Assembly (NCBI GenBank): GCA_002811675.1 | Contig: PDIM01010328.1 | Span: 202,645-266,644, forward strand | From: Ichthyosporea sp. XGB-2017a | Taxonomy: Eukaryota; Opisthokonta; Ichthyosporea | Direction: 5' to 3' | DNA: 64,000 nt | Shown here: positions 42,898 to 53,953 of the stretch, one piece after another | How the letters are laid out: each line of letters begins with the position of its first letter | How positions within the stretch are numbered: position 1 is the first letter of the stretch | Notes under the pieces: model-generated | Database searches by the model: none | What the model was told of the DNA's origin: nothing | Seen by the model: the letters and a program-made list of their open reading frames with translations, nothing else | Made by a program: the position numbers and the translations under genes

Positions 42898-45666
42898 ATG
42901 GAGGCCATTAAAGGATATATGACCTCCGTCCTGTTTAGGATGACGGCCACGGCTACGATTACCCTTGTGGCTAGCAATCTGATTACAATCACACCTGCCA
43001 GCGCTGCTTTCGGGGAGCTTAGTTTCTTTTGTTCTCTGATGACTATCCTTGCGTATAGTGGGGTTAATACAGGCATGGATCTTGTTAGCATGGTGTGGGC
43101 TTTACTGGGAACTATCATTGGAATGGGAGCAGTACTGTCCGCTGCATTGATTGCGGGGACGGGGCACGGGTCAAATGTCACAGTGTTGCTGTTGCTTATA
43201 TTTGCCGTGTCTTTCACCTTCTCTTATCTCTATGCGAAGTACCCACCACTAAGTACGGGATTTTTGGCCGCAAATCTCACAATATCGGTCATGTGGAGAT
43301 TTATTTACTTCAAAGAATCGGAAGAATTCTACATTTTAGCGTTCAGCTTTTGGAAAAGCTTCAGCATGGGGGCTCTTTTCCCTTTTCTTGTCAACCTCGT
43401 ACTGTTTCCTAAAAGTGCTGGCTCGGAACTAGTCGAAAAATGTGATAATCACGCTGAACTGCTGAAAGAGCTCATGATGGCGAGCTTTGAAGCTTTTTGC
43501 GCAAGCGAAGATGTTGGCGAGAAAGATGCGAAAGTGACAAAATGTATGGGCCGCTGTGTGGAAAATATGTCTTCTATGAAAGTCCTTTTGAAGCATTCGA
43601 AGGCGGAGCCATGTCATAGCCAAGATACGCATTTAAAATTAAAGGCCATGTTGAACTGGTACCAAAAGATAACAGACAGGTTAGTTATGATTGCCAAACA
43701 TGGTTGTTCCAAAAATGAACAATCCTTGTCTTGTTCTTCGACCATCTCCCATATGAACAAGAAAATCAACGTGGAATTCCGCACTTTCTTTGAAAGTTGC
43801 TGTGCAAGTATAGATGAGATTAAAAATCTTGGCTTTCTAGGCAAGGCTTCTGTGTTTCAAGCTGCAGAAAAGCTGGAAATTTCTACTGAAGAGTTTTATA
43901 CTCATCTGGAAGAGCACTATCTAGCTTCGTTAGTAGGGGAAGAAAAATCTCAAGCTGGTTGGACTGTCGTGATCAAACAATGTTATACCTTTTACAATAT
44001 CAGAGAGCTTGCATCTGACTTAGTGGAAGCGTTAAAAGATCTAGGGTCTCCTAGGCAGGACTTGATGTGGACCGACAAGAGTGTATTTTTTCGTATGTTT
44101 GATGCTGTAATTTTAGGTAATGTAAAGCCAAGTAGCGAAATACCCTTTGAACACTTTGAATGTACAGACAAAAGAGTCTAAAACTAACATCATTGAGTAC
44201 TCACAAATTTTCTCCATAGATCATAAGCCATCTGATATGCATGAGAGGCATCAAGAGATATGGTGGCGAAACCCAATGTCTGTGCTTGTTTTGTTCTTAT
44301 CAAGCATGTGTGGACAGTACGCCCTAAAGACAAGTATTATGATCCTTGTTTGGTCCATTCCGTGTTACTTTGAAGGCGTAGATGAAATATGCGAAGCATG
44401 GCAACAAGAAAATATTTTAATTACTGTAAGTTTTAGATTTTGTGGAAGAGTTGCGAAAGAATATTTTTGAATTGTTAGCTTACTGAACTTTTGAATGTTA
44501 ATGCGAATGATTGCGAATAGATTTTCATGGTTATCCTACCTTCTGCCGGAGGAAGCTTCTTGCGATGTTTAATGCGTTTGGGTGGTGTAGTGCTAGGGGC
44601 ATCGTATGCCGCTTTGACATGGGTAGTTACCTCTGGTGATGCGTTGTGGTTAACAGTGCTTAATGGGTTTGGATTCTTTCTTTTTTTCCATGTGAGGTTT
44701 CACTTTAAGTTTGGGTGGACAGGTACAGTTGGACTGTTTATGCAGAATCTTACAATTCTTTATAAATATCAGAACAAGGATGCGGAAGAATTCCCTGGGA
44801 TTGGGGTGCTGACGTACAAAATCATTGTTGATATTGCTCTTGGGGTGTTCACTGTTATTCTTTTGACGCTCGTCATATGGCCCTATTCAGATGTCCGTGA
44901 AGTACAGTCCCTTTTGTCAACACTTTCACAAGACCTTAGCCTTCACTATCAAGATATTATGACATATCTTCACATGACAGAAGAAATTTTTGACTCGGAG
45001 AAAGATTCTCTAACTGAGCACACTCGACGAATGGAAAAGATTTCGAAAGATGTTATTACTCGGTGCGAGCAGATGATCTATGCGGCAAGCCAGCAGCCGC
45101 GGCCTCATGCCAGGAACAAATTTGAAGAACAGCTGTACTCAAAAATGCTGTCGCGTTTTTGCACTATTTTAGATATGAATACAACTTTAGCTGATGTGGT
45201 CTTCACTGACTTCAGCTGTAGCATGAAGCAATTTGATTATTGGTACAAGACAAACCAAGGTCGAAAGGATATTTTATCAGCAACATCCACACTCTTTTAT
45301 TTAATTACAGGGGCTTTGAAGGCGAACCAACCACTACCTCCTTTCTTGCCAAATCCACACACACCCAGAAATTATTTGTATTCCAAGTTTAATGACTTGG
45401 CAAAAGAGTTTGAGGAAAAAAGAATCGATAGCAATGATACGTGGGTTTTGGTGCGCTACTTTAGCTATTGCTTTTCCGCTCTGAAATTTATGGATTGCTT
45501 GAATGAAGCAGCAGAATTAGTGTGTGAGGAATTTGGGGTCAGTGGAATTTCTACGAAACTTGGAGTGAGAAAGGAAGCTATTTTTTCGTCAAGCCGAGAT
45601 AGTATCCTGCGCTCTTTGAGAGGATCGGTAACCGCATTTCCAGTGGCGCGTGATACGACAGATTAA
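42898..45666 (+). CDS. FUSC/ArAE-type multipass membrane transporter
   Basis: Exons 42898..44116, 44220..44425 and 44521..45666 give 856 residues. Two similar halves are visible. Each begins with a six-helix bundle (residues about 10-175, then about 420-585) and is followed by a long soluble helical region. The second half shows VILPSAGGSFLRCLMRLGGVVLGASYAALTW and GFGFFLFFHVRFHFKFGWTGTVGLF, the pattern of the FUSC/aromatic-acid-exporter superfamily, which includes bacterial AaeB, fungal BRE4-like proteins and plant ALMT relatives. Such proteins export aromatic or other organic acids. No substrate can be named. The plain ATG sits close to the first helix. The first half is the more divergent. 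Splice joins keep the frame, including the in-frame stop at 44181 that splicing removes. Confidence 0.8.
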
Positions 45667-46124
45667 ATGCTAGATTTCAGCGTCACCTTTTTGTTTTTCT
45701 ACATAGCTTTTATTTGGATGTTTCGGTGTGTTCTGTGTAGGTGCTACGCGCTTAAAAACGGTTTCTTTAATATTATTTATTTACAGAAGGAAAATCCACA
45801 AGGCTTGCATCACTTCTACCAGGACCTTTGCACAAAGTGAAATGCCGTCAAGCCACTTTACTTGTAATATTCATGAAGTACATTAAGGGGTACATTAAAC
45901 GGGTAAAATACAATGCATTGATTTTCATAGTACGTAGAGCAATGTGTTGGAAAAGAGAGTTTACAGAAGTCTAATATGAAAGGAAAGATGAATTAACTCA
46001 AGTTGTAAATATGTTGATTGGTCGTCTAAAGGCTGGTAGATTCACAGTGAAAGCCCTCAGCGATCGACAAAACTTAAAGCCAACAGAATGTACTCAGAAG
46101 GTGAGGCAAAAAGTACGCAACTTA
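45667..46124. other. Convergent 3' space
   Basis: It lies between the transporter stop and the stop codon of the RING-LysM gene. No gene seen; a plus-strand frame across 46011-46256 is the shadow of the LysM exon. Confidence 0.4.
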
Positions 46125-46977
46125 TTAGAAAACCGATTTGATGCGCTTCCAAAAGGAATCCGGGTTTTGTTTTTTTCCTCTTTGGTGCGGAATTCTGGGG
46201 CTGCAATCACCATTTCTAAACCGAAATGTACGTTTTGGCTGGGGAGGAATCAATAAAATCTTGTGTGCGATTATATTCTCGTTAAGTAGACGATTATGCC
46301 GCATAATGGCCCCTTTGGACACCCCATACAGGATGGAGATCCCAGCAAGGGTGTCCATGGCCGAAACAGAGTGTACAATAGAGTCTGAGGAGTTGTCTTC
46401 ACTCGCTGAGTCAATATCTCTCTCATCTGCACATATAGTTCCGTTAGATAAGGTTAACTCCTACAAGAGAGAATAATAAAGATTAAAAAGTTTAGTATAC
46501 CCAGAAAATTCTTTTCCGCAGTCGCGCTTAATAGAATACATGCACTACCCAACAACAATTCCTACTTACACTCAGGTTCGAATTTGAAGCTGTCTTACGA
46601 AATTCGCAGTACCTCAGATGAACATGCATATTTTTTCTCGTCACATTTCTTGAGCATCCTTGACTTGGGCATTCAATCAGAGAGTTTGGACATTCTCCCG
46701 AATAATGCTGCTCTCTCAAATCCCATCGTATATTTGCTCCACATTTACGATCACAATGTCTTTCTATCTTATCTGCTTCCTTTTGCATATTTTCGCAATG
46801 AGCAAGCTGGCCTCCCCACCAAGACTGAAAATGTCGACAGCAAGGACAGTTTTGCTTGGATCTAACCCATTTCAAAATACAGTCACGACAAAAGAGGGCA
46901 TTACAGAACAAGCATGATCTGTTATCAGTTACTGTATCTTGACAAATTACGCAACTGTAATCAACCGAAACAGTCAT
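46125..46977 (-). CDS. RING + TRAF-type zinc finger + LysM domain protein
   Basis: Exons 46977..46570 and 46460..46125 with a 109-bp intron, both joins on codon boundaries, give 247 residues. Residues 9-50 form a RING-like finger (CVICQDTV, CLFCNALFCRDCI, CPCC) whose usual His position is Ala while an extra Cys pair precedes it. Residues 60-125 are TRAF-type zinc-finger repeats (HCDRKCGANIRWDL, ECPNSLIECPSQGC, HLRYC). After an acidic Ser linker, residues 165-210 form a LysM domain: the DTLAGISILYGVSKGAIMRH stretch, then NRL and HKILLIP, most like eukaryotic cytosolic LYSMD1/2. RING-TRAF suggests ubiquitin ligation; eukaryotic cytosolic LysM (TLDc and LYSMD proteins) is a protein module of unclear ligand. 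The combination is unusual. That the two exons belong together rests on frame, signals and the lack of any other start or stop. Confidence 0.8.
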
Positions 46978-48005
46978 ATTTGCCACTAGGAACTAATGGT
47001 TAGCAAAAAGTAGGCAAATGGATTTTGTAGGAAAGAAATAAAGTGGGCGGGAGAAAACAACAAATGAGCAAAATAGACAATACAATGGACGCAAGGCTCC
47101 TATTTCTCTGAAGGAGGGAATCTATATCTCTATACGTGGAGGTTGATTGTCTTGTCTACTTGATACACAGATCCTTCTATTGGAGGTCATTGGTAATACA
47201 AGAAGAAGCCCAGTTGGGACTTGGAGGAGGGGGGGGGGGCTTTATTTTGACTCCAGCTGATATGATATTGTGACTATGGGGAGGTCCATACAATGGGGAT
47301 CAGTATATTATGGCACAGTCCCGGCTCTATGTACTTCATGTATGGGATAAATAAAATGGTAACGACTAATTAACTATTATAATCTATAGACATGGTAGCA
47401 TTCCTGGCCCCCTGACGTCGACTCACAAAGCTGTATAGGTTTTTACTTTAGCTCAACTGGCATGCCACCAAGTACGGACATAACCCATGAACCATGCATA
47501 GCTATGTACGCCCGCTAGACTGACTGTCAATCACCTGTCTCAACTCTCAGGCCATAGATAGGTAGCAATTCAAAGTTCATTACTCAAGTTTCTAGTGAAA
47601 CAGTCCTCAACAAGCAAGATGGTGATTTCTGCATATTGAATTGCCTCTCCGACCTTCATTATCTCACCAAAATCAATATTAGAGAATTGGTCTGCCTCGA
47701 AGATGAATGGCCAGGGCGCAGAGTGCCATTCAAAGGGTATGGTCTTCTTCCTACATGCTCTATTTGAAGGTGTACAAGGCTTCATTGATAATTGATATAC
47801 AAAGGAAATATATATATACATAGTCTTATCACGGGAGTTGGAGAAGTTGATAGAATGGGCAAAAAAAATACTACTATTTCACGGTTGAAAGCCTATTCAT
47901 TAGCTATTTACAACTAGGGTTTTTGCTTCCCCTCCCAACTCTCCGGTTAGGCCAATGCCTGTGAAAGAAAGGCCAGAAAGCGTTCAGTAATCCACAAGGC
48001 GCGTA
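46978..48005. other. AT-rich intergenic stretch
   Basis: No gene is firmly supported. A minus-strand frame at 47821-47570 (83 codons, best from the internal Met at 47785) has fairly protein-like sequence (ACRKKTIPFEWHSAPWPF...) but no splice partner or known family. A G10 run sits near 47231-47240. Confidence 0.35.
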
Positions 48006-48193
48006 TTAATGGCTCCCTTGAAATATCTTGGCTAAACGGTCAATATCTTTTTGCTGTTTGTGTCCGCTCAATCGACAATCACTGTGTGTACCATAATAAT
48101 GAACGAATCTACCCACACACTGCGTCCATTAAGTAGGAAGACTAACCTCCTTTGAAGTATATTACGAGAGAAGTGACTGACATCAGTCTCCAT
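48006..48193 (-). CDS. Possible 40-residue two-exon gene
   Basis: Exons 48193..48147 (ATG, 47 nt) and 48081..48006 (76 nt) with a 65-bp intron (AG|GTTAGT donor, CACACAG acceptor) join in frame to METDVSHFSRNILQR, SDCRLSGHKQQK and DIDRLAKIFQGSH then TAA. The charged, helical composition of the second exon and the clean splice suggest a genuine microprotein, but no family is recognised and so short a model can arise by chance. It may also be the 5' end of something larger if the second exon splices on before its stop. Confidence 0.35.
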
Positions 48194-49159
48194 TTTCAAG
48201 TGAACAATGGATAATTAGTAGATAGCACAGGAAGGAGTGTGCCCTAGAGAGTCGATAGCAAACCTACAATTTATAGGAATTAAGAGCATATGAGAATTAG
48301 ACCATTTCACCAATTAGTTTTTTTCCTTTATGACTATTTTGAGTCTCAGCACTCCTTTGTATATAATTCTTCTATGTCTTCTACCACTGAAATCGCTATC
48401 CAAGGTAACAAATAAAGTGAAGAAAGAGAAAGGAAGCTTGGGATAGTGGTAACTGGTAACTAATAGTGGACTGAACCTCTCTTAAATGCAACGCCGGGGA
48501 AGGAAAGGTCGAATGAAGTAATTCTATGCTAATAGAACTGTTGAAGGAAGACTAATGATTCTGAGCAATAGAGGTGTGTCACTGGCAGTGTACCTGGCAA
48601 TCCAGTTGTGTGGGGAGATGGCTACAATGAGAGGATTACCTTCTGAACAAGCTGTGGCCGTGAGGGAGAGTTCCCTCTATGAGAATAGGGGGCCATCACG
48701 TGGAAACATTAAAATAAAGTTTGGGTGCAGGTTATATTGTTGTGTTAATCCTATTAAATTGTGTCATTATCCGAGTCATTGATTAACCATTGAAACAATT
48801 GATCTATTTCATTGCACAAGTGTCCAGGGAGCTATTCTCTTGTTGCCCGTACAACTCGAGGTGTTTGTTTACAGAATCTATTGTGGGGGAGGGACGAGGG
48901 TCCTTTGCAAGTATTGGGGTTGAGTAACGTGTATTCCCTATATAGTGCTTGACGGGACAGAAAAAGGAAAGAAGGGACGTTTTATATTATCGCAACCAGT
49001 TCTATTGCGGCATAAGCGCTTGAGTAGTCATTGGTGTGATTGATTAATATAAAGAACTGGAAGGGAGACTTCTTTGAGTTTTAATACTTTGTGGTAGTGA
49101 TACCAGGGGGAATTCTGAAACATAAGCCTGGCCTATTAGTAATCTGGAGATTGAGAAAG
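48194..49159. other. Intergenic before the DUF455 gene
   Basis: AT-rich. A 75-codon plus-strand frame at 48555-48782 lacks any support. The DUF455 frame is open without a Met from about 49091. Confidence 0.4.
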
Positions 49160-50345
49160 ATGTTTATGCCGAGCATACTCTCTTCTTTGATTTTGCTTCC
49201 GAGGCGAACCTGTGAACGGTTAGGGGCCTCAAATCTTAGCACAAAGAACATCGTTGGACTGGGTTTACATAAACGAGGGTATTGCGAAGATCGTTTCTTG
49301 AGTGGACAAGAAAATAACTCAACAACGTCTAGAGTTTCAGTTTTTGAAAAAGCTATAGCAGTTTTGAAATGTTCATCCCCCGAAGGGAAGATAGAAATTC
49401 TCAAAAGCATCAAACTTGGGATCCAAAGGGGGCAAGAATTGTTTGAAAAACCTAAGATGGCTATTCCGTTGAGTGATTACTCTGCTCGTCCCAGCCAGCC
49501 CTTGTTGGTGCGACTTACAAGTATGCCTAAAATGAAAAATCTGAAAGTGTCTGAAGCGGTGTATCTTCTTCATACTCTTGCACATATAGAAATGAATGCC
49601 ATGGACATGTACACGTAAGTAGCCAGCCGGTAATAACTATTCATTCAGCTGACATGTAACATTGTGATATATACTAACAGGCACTTTGATGATTAGTGAC
49701 ACATTTGTAAGATTTGCTCATCTTGATTTCCCTGAGCAATTCTATAGGGAATGCTTAGATGTGGCATGTGACGAGGCATCTCACTTTGCAATGTTAAGTA
49801 ATCGGTTAAAAGAGTTGGGCAGCTTTTATGGGTCCATCCCCGCTCATGGGGTTTTGTGGGATCATGCAATAGCTACGAAAAATGATATTGATGCAAGACT
49901 TGCAGTAGTTCCTCTCGTACAAGAAGCGAGGGGATTGGATGCTGGACCCCGTTTAGTGGCGCGGTTGCAGTCGATGGGGGATGTGACAAGTGAGAAGATT
50001 GTTGCGCAGATTGTTTCGGAAGAAGAGGACCATGTTCGTTTTGGTTTGAGGTGGTTTGAGTATTCGTCTCAAAAACAAAAAAAGATTCCACCCCTGCACT
50101 TCCAAGACCTTGTCAAAAAGCATTTTCCAAAGGGAATTCCTGGTAAGTGTTAGGAAGGCATGATGATTATGTAATTGCCATTTTGTTAACTTTTGTTATG
50201 TTATGTTATGTTTTTATTTATGTTTGTGTTCATTTTTTATTCAGGTCCTTTTAATAGTGAAGCAAGGTTAAAGAGTGGTTTGACTAAGGATTGGTATATG
50301 CCTGTGAGTAAAGATAGTCTTGTTAGCAAGTCCTTTAAAAAGTAA
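49160..50345 (+). CDS. DUF455 ferritin-like protein, possibly mitochondrial
   Basis: Exons 49160..49614, 49697..50142 and 50245..50345 give 333 residues. The first ATG gives MFMPSILSSLILLPRRTCERLG, a basic hydrophobic amphipathic start suited to organelle import (inference). The DUF455 (COG2833) body follows: LLHTLAHIEMNAMDMYTDTFVRFAHLDFP rebuilt over intron 1, EQFYRECLDVACDEASHFAMLSNRLKELG, ARGLDAGPRL, and SEEEDHVRFGLRWF, ending in GPFNSEARLKSGLT. Metal-ligand positions of a four-helix ferritin-like fold are the HIE, DEASH and EEDHV motifs. The family is widespread in bacteria and protists and its reaction is not established. Intron 1 uses the second AG (ATTAG at 49691-49696), because the first breaks the frame. 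Confidence 0.88.
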
Positions 50346-51104
50346 ACGTACTCGTTGACTTGCAATTGAATAGACATTCAAAGAGCGCATCTAACTTCAG
50401 TAATAAGTCCCCTGTAGGGAAATTCAAGAAATGACGGGAAGCGGAAACGATCAGCTTCCAGCGCGCCTAAACGAGCCCATTAAACTTTTTGGTTATGAAA
50501 ATGATGTTCCTCACCATCGATTTCCCGAGATCACAAAAACCACTTGAGAGCTTGTTGAGCAAAACCAACAGCGATTCAAAATCGGAAACCCGACGACATT
50601 TTTGAGTACTGTAGACAAGGCAACTGGCGAGATTGGAGCAAAAGCTTTCGGAAGAAAAGAGACCGGTTTTTTAAAATTTTCTTTTTGCCTCGGATTCTTT
50701 TGGAAGCACGAGCTGCCCGAGTATGGTACCAGCTATGGAGGTGAACAGAAGCCCAGCCTGCATTCGCAGGAAGACTGCTGAGTGCTGACTCGAGTTATTG
50801 ATTGTTGTATCGGTCGAGTGTAATAATAGAGCGAGCTTGCGAGTACCGAGTACATGATACCTCCGTCCTCCTTACTGAACGACAGAAATTCCCCTTTTAG
50901 GGCGGTTTCTGATTGGCTTTTGGGATTTGCGCTGCCACGCATAACCCCAGAGAAGAAAATTGCGAGATAGCACAGGGCAGCCTATGCAAGGAGCGTTAGC
51001 GCTCCTTGGCCTATGTGACAACGCACGATTGTTGTTTGCTTATTGGCATTCTTTTATTATGTAGCATACTTGACAGAAGGTTTTGGAAGTTTCAAACCCG
51101 CTGT
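50346..51104. other. Intergenic, nothing recognised
   Basis: It contains the DUF455 3' UTR. No coding frame with support. A TTTATT near 51053-51058 is an AATAAA on the minus strand and could end the gap-truncated gene. Confidence 0.4.
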
Positions 51105-51105
51105 T

Positions 51106-51682
51106 TTAGACTGTGTCTCCCCAAACTACAACGTCGGCGAAACTGTAGACATCTTTAAATTTGTATATCTGCTCGTTTGGGAACAGAATACGATTAAGTC
51201 TAAAAATATTGATATCAGCTATTCTCGGTGGATTTCTGTTCATTACAGTCTGTACCCTGCTTGCCTGGTCTTCAAAGTGGCCTTTCAACCAGTTGTTCCC
51301 AGACGGATTTTGAACAATCTCGTCTTCGAAGGTGGCAGTCATTCGGATATCATCGCTTGTAGGGGAAATCGACAATGCGTACTTGGTTCGGAAGTTTTGG
51401 GAGGCATAATTGTTCTGTTTATCGCACCACCAGTCACCACATTTTTTTATATCCAGTCTGCTGTCGAGGTTCATTTGAATGACTTTGTAATCCGACGGAT
51501 ATACTTGTCGTAGGTTCTGGGGAATGACAGGATTATCGAATGTGACTGTCGTACGGCACATTATCAAGTCAACTATTTTGCATTGTGAAACTTGGGCGTG
51601 GGTCATGATGGAATTCTGTAAAATCCCTCCCTGAATTCGATATTGAGGATTGTTTGCATTTCGAGAATAGTCCAAGACATAA
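51106..51682 (-). CDS. Unknown protein, 5' part lost in the gap
   Basis: An open frame of about 191 codons runs from the edge of the N-run at 51682 (reading YVLDYSRNANN) to the stop at 51106, followed by a minus-strand AATAAA some 50 bp further on. Composition is that of a folded, mostly beta protein with several Cys (QCKIVDLIMCRTTVTF, KKCGDWWCDKQ) and many Asn/Asp, as in extracellular or lumenal proteins. I recognise no family. The start and any upstream exons are missing, so no function can be inferred. Confidence 0.6.
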
Positions 51683-51757
51683 NNNNNNNNNNNNNNNNNN
51701 NNNNNNNNNNNNNNNNNNNNNNNNNNNNNNNNNNNNNNNNNNNNNNNNNNNNNNNNN
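51683..51757. other. Assembly gap (75 N)
   Basis: 75 N. The sequence right after it begins AAAGG and repeats the segment that follows the poly(A) run at 55308-55379, so the missing bases may be homopolymer. Confidence 0.97.
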
Positions 51758-51882
51758 AAAGGTATTTGTGCCAGGAAAAATGAAACTTAAAATCAAAAAA
51801 AAAGATCACGAGAAGCCTCGCTCGCTTATAGACGGAAGTGTTTTTTTTCCAGTTTCTTCGTTTTTTCCTTTTGTTTTTGTTT
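51758..51882 (+). repeat. Left copy of a duplicated segment of about 125 bp
   Basis: Nearly identical to 55377-55501 (one G/A change in CCAGGAAAA versus CCAGAAAAA). The copies part in the following T-rich run. This copy lies about 215 bp before the DGAT1 start codon. Confidence 0.85.
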
Positions 51883-52098
51883 TTTTTTTTTTGTTTTTTT
51901 TTCCTCCCTGGTTTTTTTCTCTCGGCCGGAAGTTTTTTATTTTTCTTTGTTTTTCCTCAGTTTTTTTTTCTTTTTGTTTTTGTTTTGTTTTGGTTTTTTT
52001 TTTGATTTGTATTAGGGAAGAATAAACCAGAATAAACCAGAAAAAAAAGAAAAAAGAAAGAAAGGAAGGAAGGAAGAAAAAGAAGGAAAAGGAACAAA
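51883..52098 (+). promoter_or_regulatory. T-rich then A/G-rich leader of DGAT1
   Basis: A long T-rich stretch (51885-52005) with short G and C breaks is followed by an A/G-rich leader that runs to the ATG (AAAGAAAGGAAGGAAGGAAG type). It resembles the strongly asymmetric 5' DNA seen before BLOC1S2. Confidence 0.4.
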
Positions 52099-53673
52099 AT
52101 GGTGCTTACTCGACGGAAAACCAGTTCCTCCAAAGAGGAATCAGATAAGGGAACAATGGAGGGGGATCAACGAAGTAATTCTGGTTATGCCAATGCGGAC
52201 AAACGAAGCCCCCCTTCGAATCCGAACAAGGTGTTGCTCGAGCGAACCACTCATAGCATGCACGTGTCTCTACTAAGTTCCAAGAGTGGCTTTAATAACT
52301 ACCGCGGCTTTGTGAACCTTGCTGTGCTGATTATGATTATGCATAACTTTAGATTGGTGCTTGAAAATCTGTTAAAGTATGGTTTTCTGTTCAAGCCGTT
52401 GGAGTTTACGTCCACTTATGTTCATGATGTAGAGCATTTTCCCACACTGACGTTGTTTCTCACTCAGATTTTCTTTATATCTGCCTGTGTCATGATTGAA
52501 AAACAAGCGAGTCGGAAATCCATTTGGCTCCCTCTGCCTCTCCCGTACTCTCTCCGGACTGTTCTTTTCCTCCACTCTATCAACATTATTGCTCAAATAT
52601 CTCTACCAATCTATGTGATTTACTACTACATTCCGAACAATGCGATTGGAGCGTCTTTCACCCTTTCTAGCTACACAATCACCTTTATGAAGCTCATCTC
52701 GTACGTATCGGTTAACCATTGGTACAGGAGCTGTGAGGGAAGCATAGATGCAAGTGTATCTAATAAGTCGAATAGTAGGAAGACCTCTGGGACCGCTGGT
52801 AGCGTAAAGTATCCAGAAAATGTCACCTTTAGGGATATGATCTATTTCACATTTGCTCCCACGCTTTGCTATGAGATTAATTTCCCGCGAACACCGTATA
52901 TTCGCATCCGATTTCTTTTACGGAGGGCAGGAGAAACGATTTTTCTAACCATTTTACTCTTTGCTTTAGGCCAGCAATGGATCGTGCCCACAGTCCAAAA
53001 TTCCGTAGTACCTATGCAGAATATGGACTGGCAACGTGTTATTGAGCGCATCCTCAAACTTGCGGTACCAAATCACTTCCTCTGGCTTATCTTCTTCTAC
53101 ACCTTCTTCCATTGCTACCTGAACTTCTTGGGAGAATTGCTGAGATTTGGGGACCGATGCTTCTACAAGGACTGGTGGAACAGCACCACCATCACCTACT
53201 TTTGGCAGAACTGGAATATCCCTGTCCACAAATGGGCCACCCGTCACCTGTACCTCCCTCTTGTCCTCAATGGATACTCAAAGGGCACAGCTTGGCTCGT
53301 TGTCTTTTCCTTCTCTGCATTCTTTCACGAACTGTTAGTTTCCCTCCCCTTGCACATGTTTAAAGTTTGGTCTTTTTCGGGTAAGTCACTGTTTGTACTT
53401 TGTGCTTCATCTGCAGTGTCTGATGGTTTTATGTTTTATTGCTTGAATACTAACAATGGAAAATATATATTCTCTTTCATTCTGACGCTCTTTACTCGGT
53501 ACACAGCAATGCTTTTTCAAATTCCACTTGCAATTGTGACTGAAAAGTGGTTCAAAGGCTCCACTTATGGAAATATCATTGTCTGGCTGTCCTTGGTGTT
53601 TGGACAGCCAGTCGCTATTCTCATGTACGTGAATGATTATCTTGTCAAGAGCATGAACAGCCCTTCTTCTTAA
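52099..53673 (+). CDS. DGAT1: Diacylglycerol O-acyltransferase 1 (MBOAT)
   Basis: Exons 52099..53380 and 53507..53673 give 482 residues, close to human DGAT1 (488). The 126-bp intron is a multiple of three and has no stop, so the unspliced frame also reads through (524 residues); splicing restores WSFSAMLFQIPLA, matching the family. Landmarks: GFNNYRGFVNLAVLIMIMHNFRL in TM1; YEINFPRTPYIR; the FYKDWWNSTTITYFWQNWNIPVHKW substrate-site motif; and the catalytic His in AFFHELLVSLPLHMF. Nine hydrophobic helices fit the MBOAT fold in the ER membrane. The enzyme joins acyl-CoA and diacylglycerol to make triacylglycerol. The disordered Ser/Lys N-terminus (residues 1-45) is the usual regulatory tail. 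The retained-intron form would insert 42 residues just after the catalytic His and would probably be inactive. Confidence 0.93.
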   Translation: MVLTRRKTSSSKEESDKGTMEGDQRSNSGYANADKRSPPSNPNKVLLERTTHSMHVSLLSSKSGFNNYRGFVNLAVLIMIMHNFRLVLENLLKYGFLFKPLEFTSTYVHDVEHFPTLTLFLTQIFFISACVMIEKQASRKSIWLPLPLPYSLRTVLFLHSINIIAQISLPIYVIYYYIPNNAIGASFTLSSYTITFMKLISYVSVNHWYRSCEGSIDASVSNKSNSRKTSGTAGSVKYPENVTFRDMIYFTFAPTLCYEINFPRTPYIRIRFLLRRAGETIFLTILLFALGQQWIVPTVQNSVVPMQNMDWQRVIERILKLAVPNHFLWLIFFYTFFHCYLNFLGELLRFGDRCFYKDWWNSTTITYFWQNWNIPVHKWATRHLYLPLVLNGYSKGTAWLVVFSFSAFFHELLVSLPLHMFKVWSFSGKSLFVLCASSAVSDGFMFYCLNTNNGKYIFSFILTLFTRYTAMLFQIPLAIVTEKWFKGSTYGNIIVWLSLVFGQPVAILMYVNDYLVKSMNSPSS

Positions 53674-53953
53674 CTGTACGAAACACCTTGTCTCTCTTTT
53701 TTTCTTTTTTCTTTTCCATCGCTGTACACACAAGGAACCAGCGTGGACACGCGCTTTTATTCGACTCTGGGGCCGGGGGGACTTTCGGGGAAGAGGGTGG
53801 TGGTGGGGGTGGGCAAACAATTATGTGCACTAGAAAAATAAATAATAACAAAAAGAAAAACAAAGGATGGAAATCAAAATCTAAATTGTGCATAAACCAT
53901 AGGAAGTACATACTCTCTTTTTATCTTTTTGTTTTTGTCTCTCCTTTGGTCTT
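53674..53953. other. Convergent 3' space of DGAT1 and the H2A-like gene
   Basis: No gene. It holds T-rich DNA and an AAATAAATAATAA stretch near 53836-53850. Confidence 0.4.

Noticed and set aside
48555-48782. 75-codon frame MILSNRGVSLAVYL...
   Set aside because: No family, no promoter or splice context, ordinary length for chance.
52099-53673. DGAT1 as an intronless retrocopy of 524 residues
   Set aside because: The extra 42 residues have perfect GT-AG limits and their removal restores the family sequence, so the gene keeps an intron.
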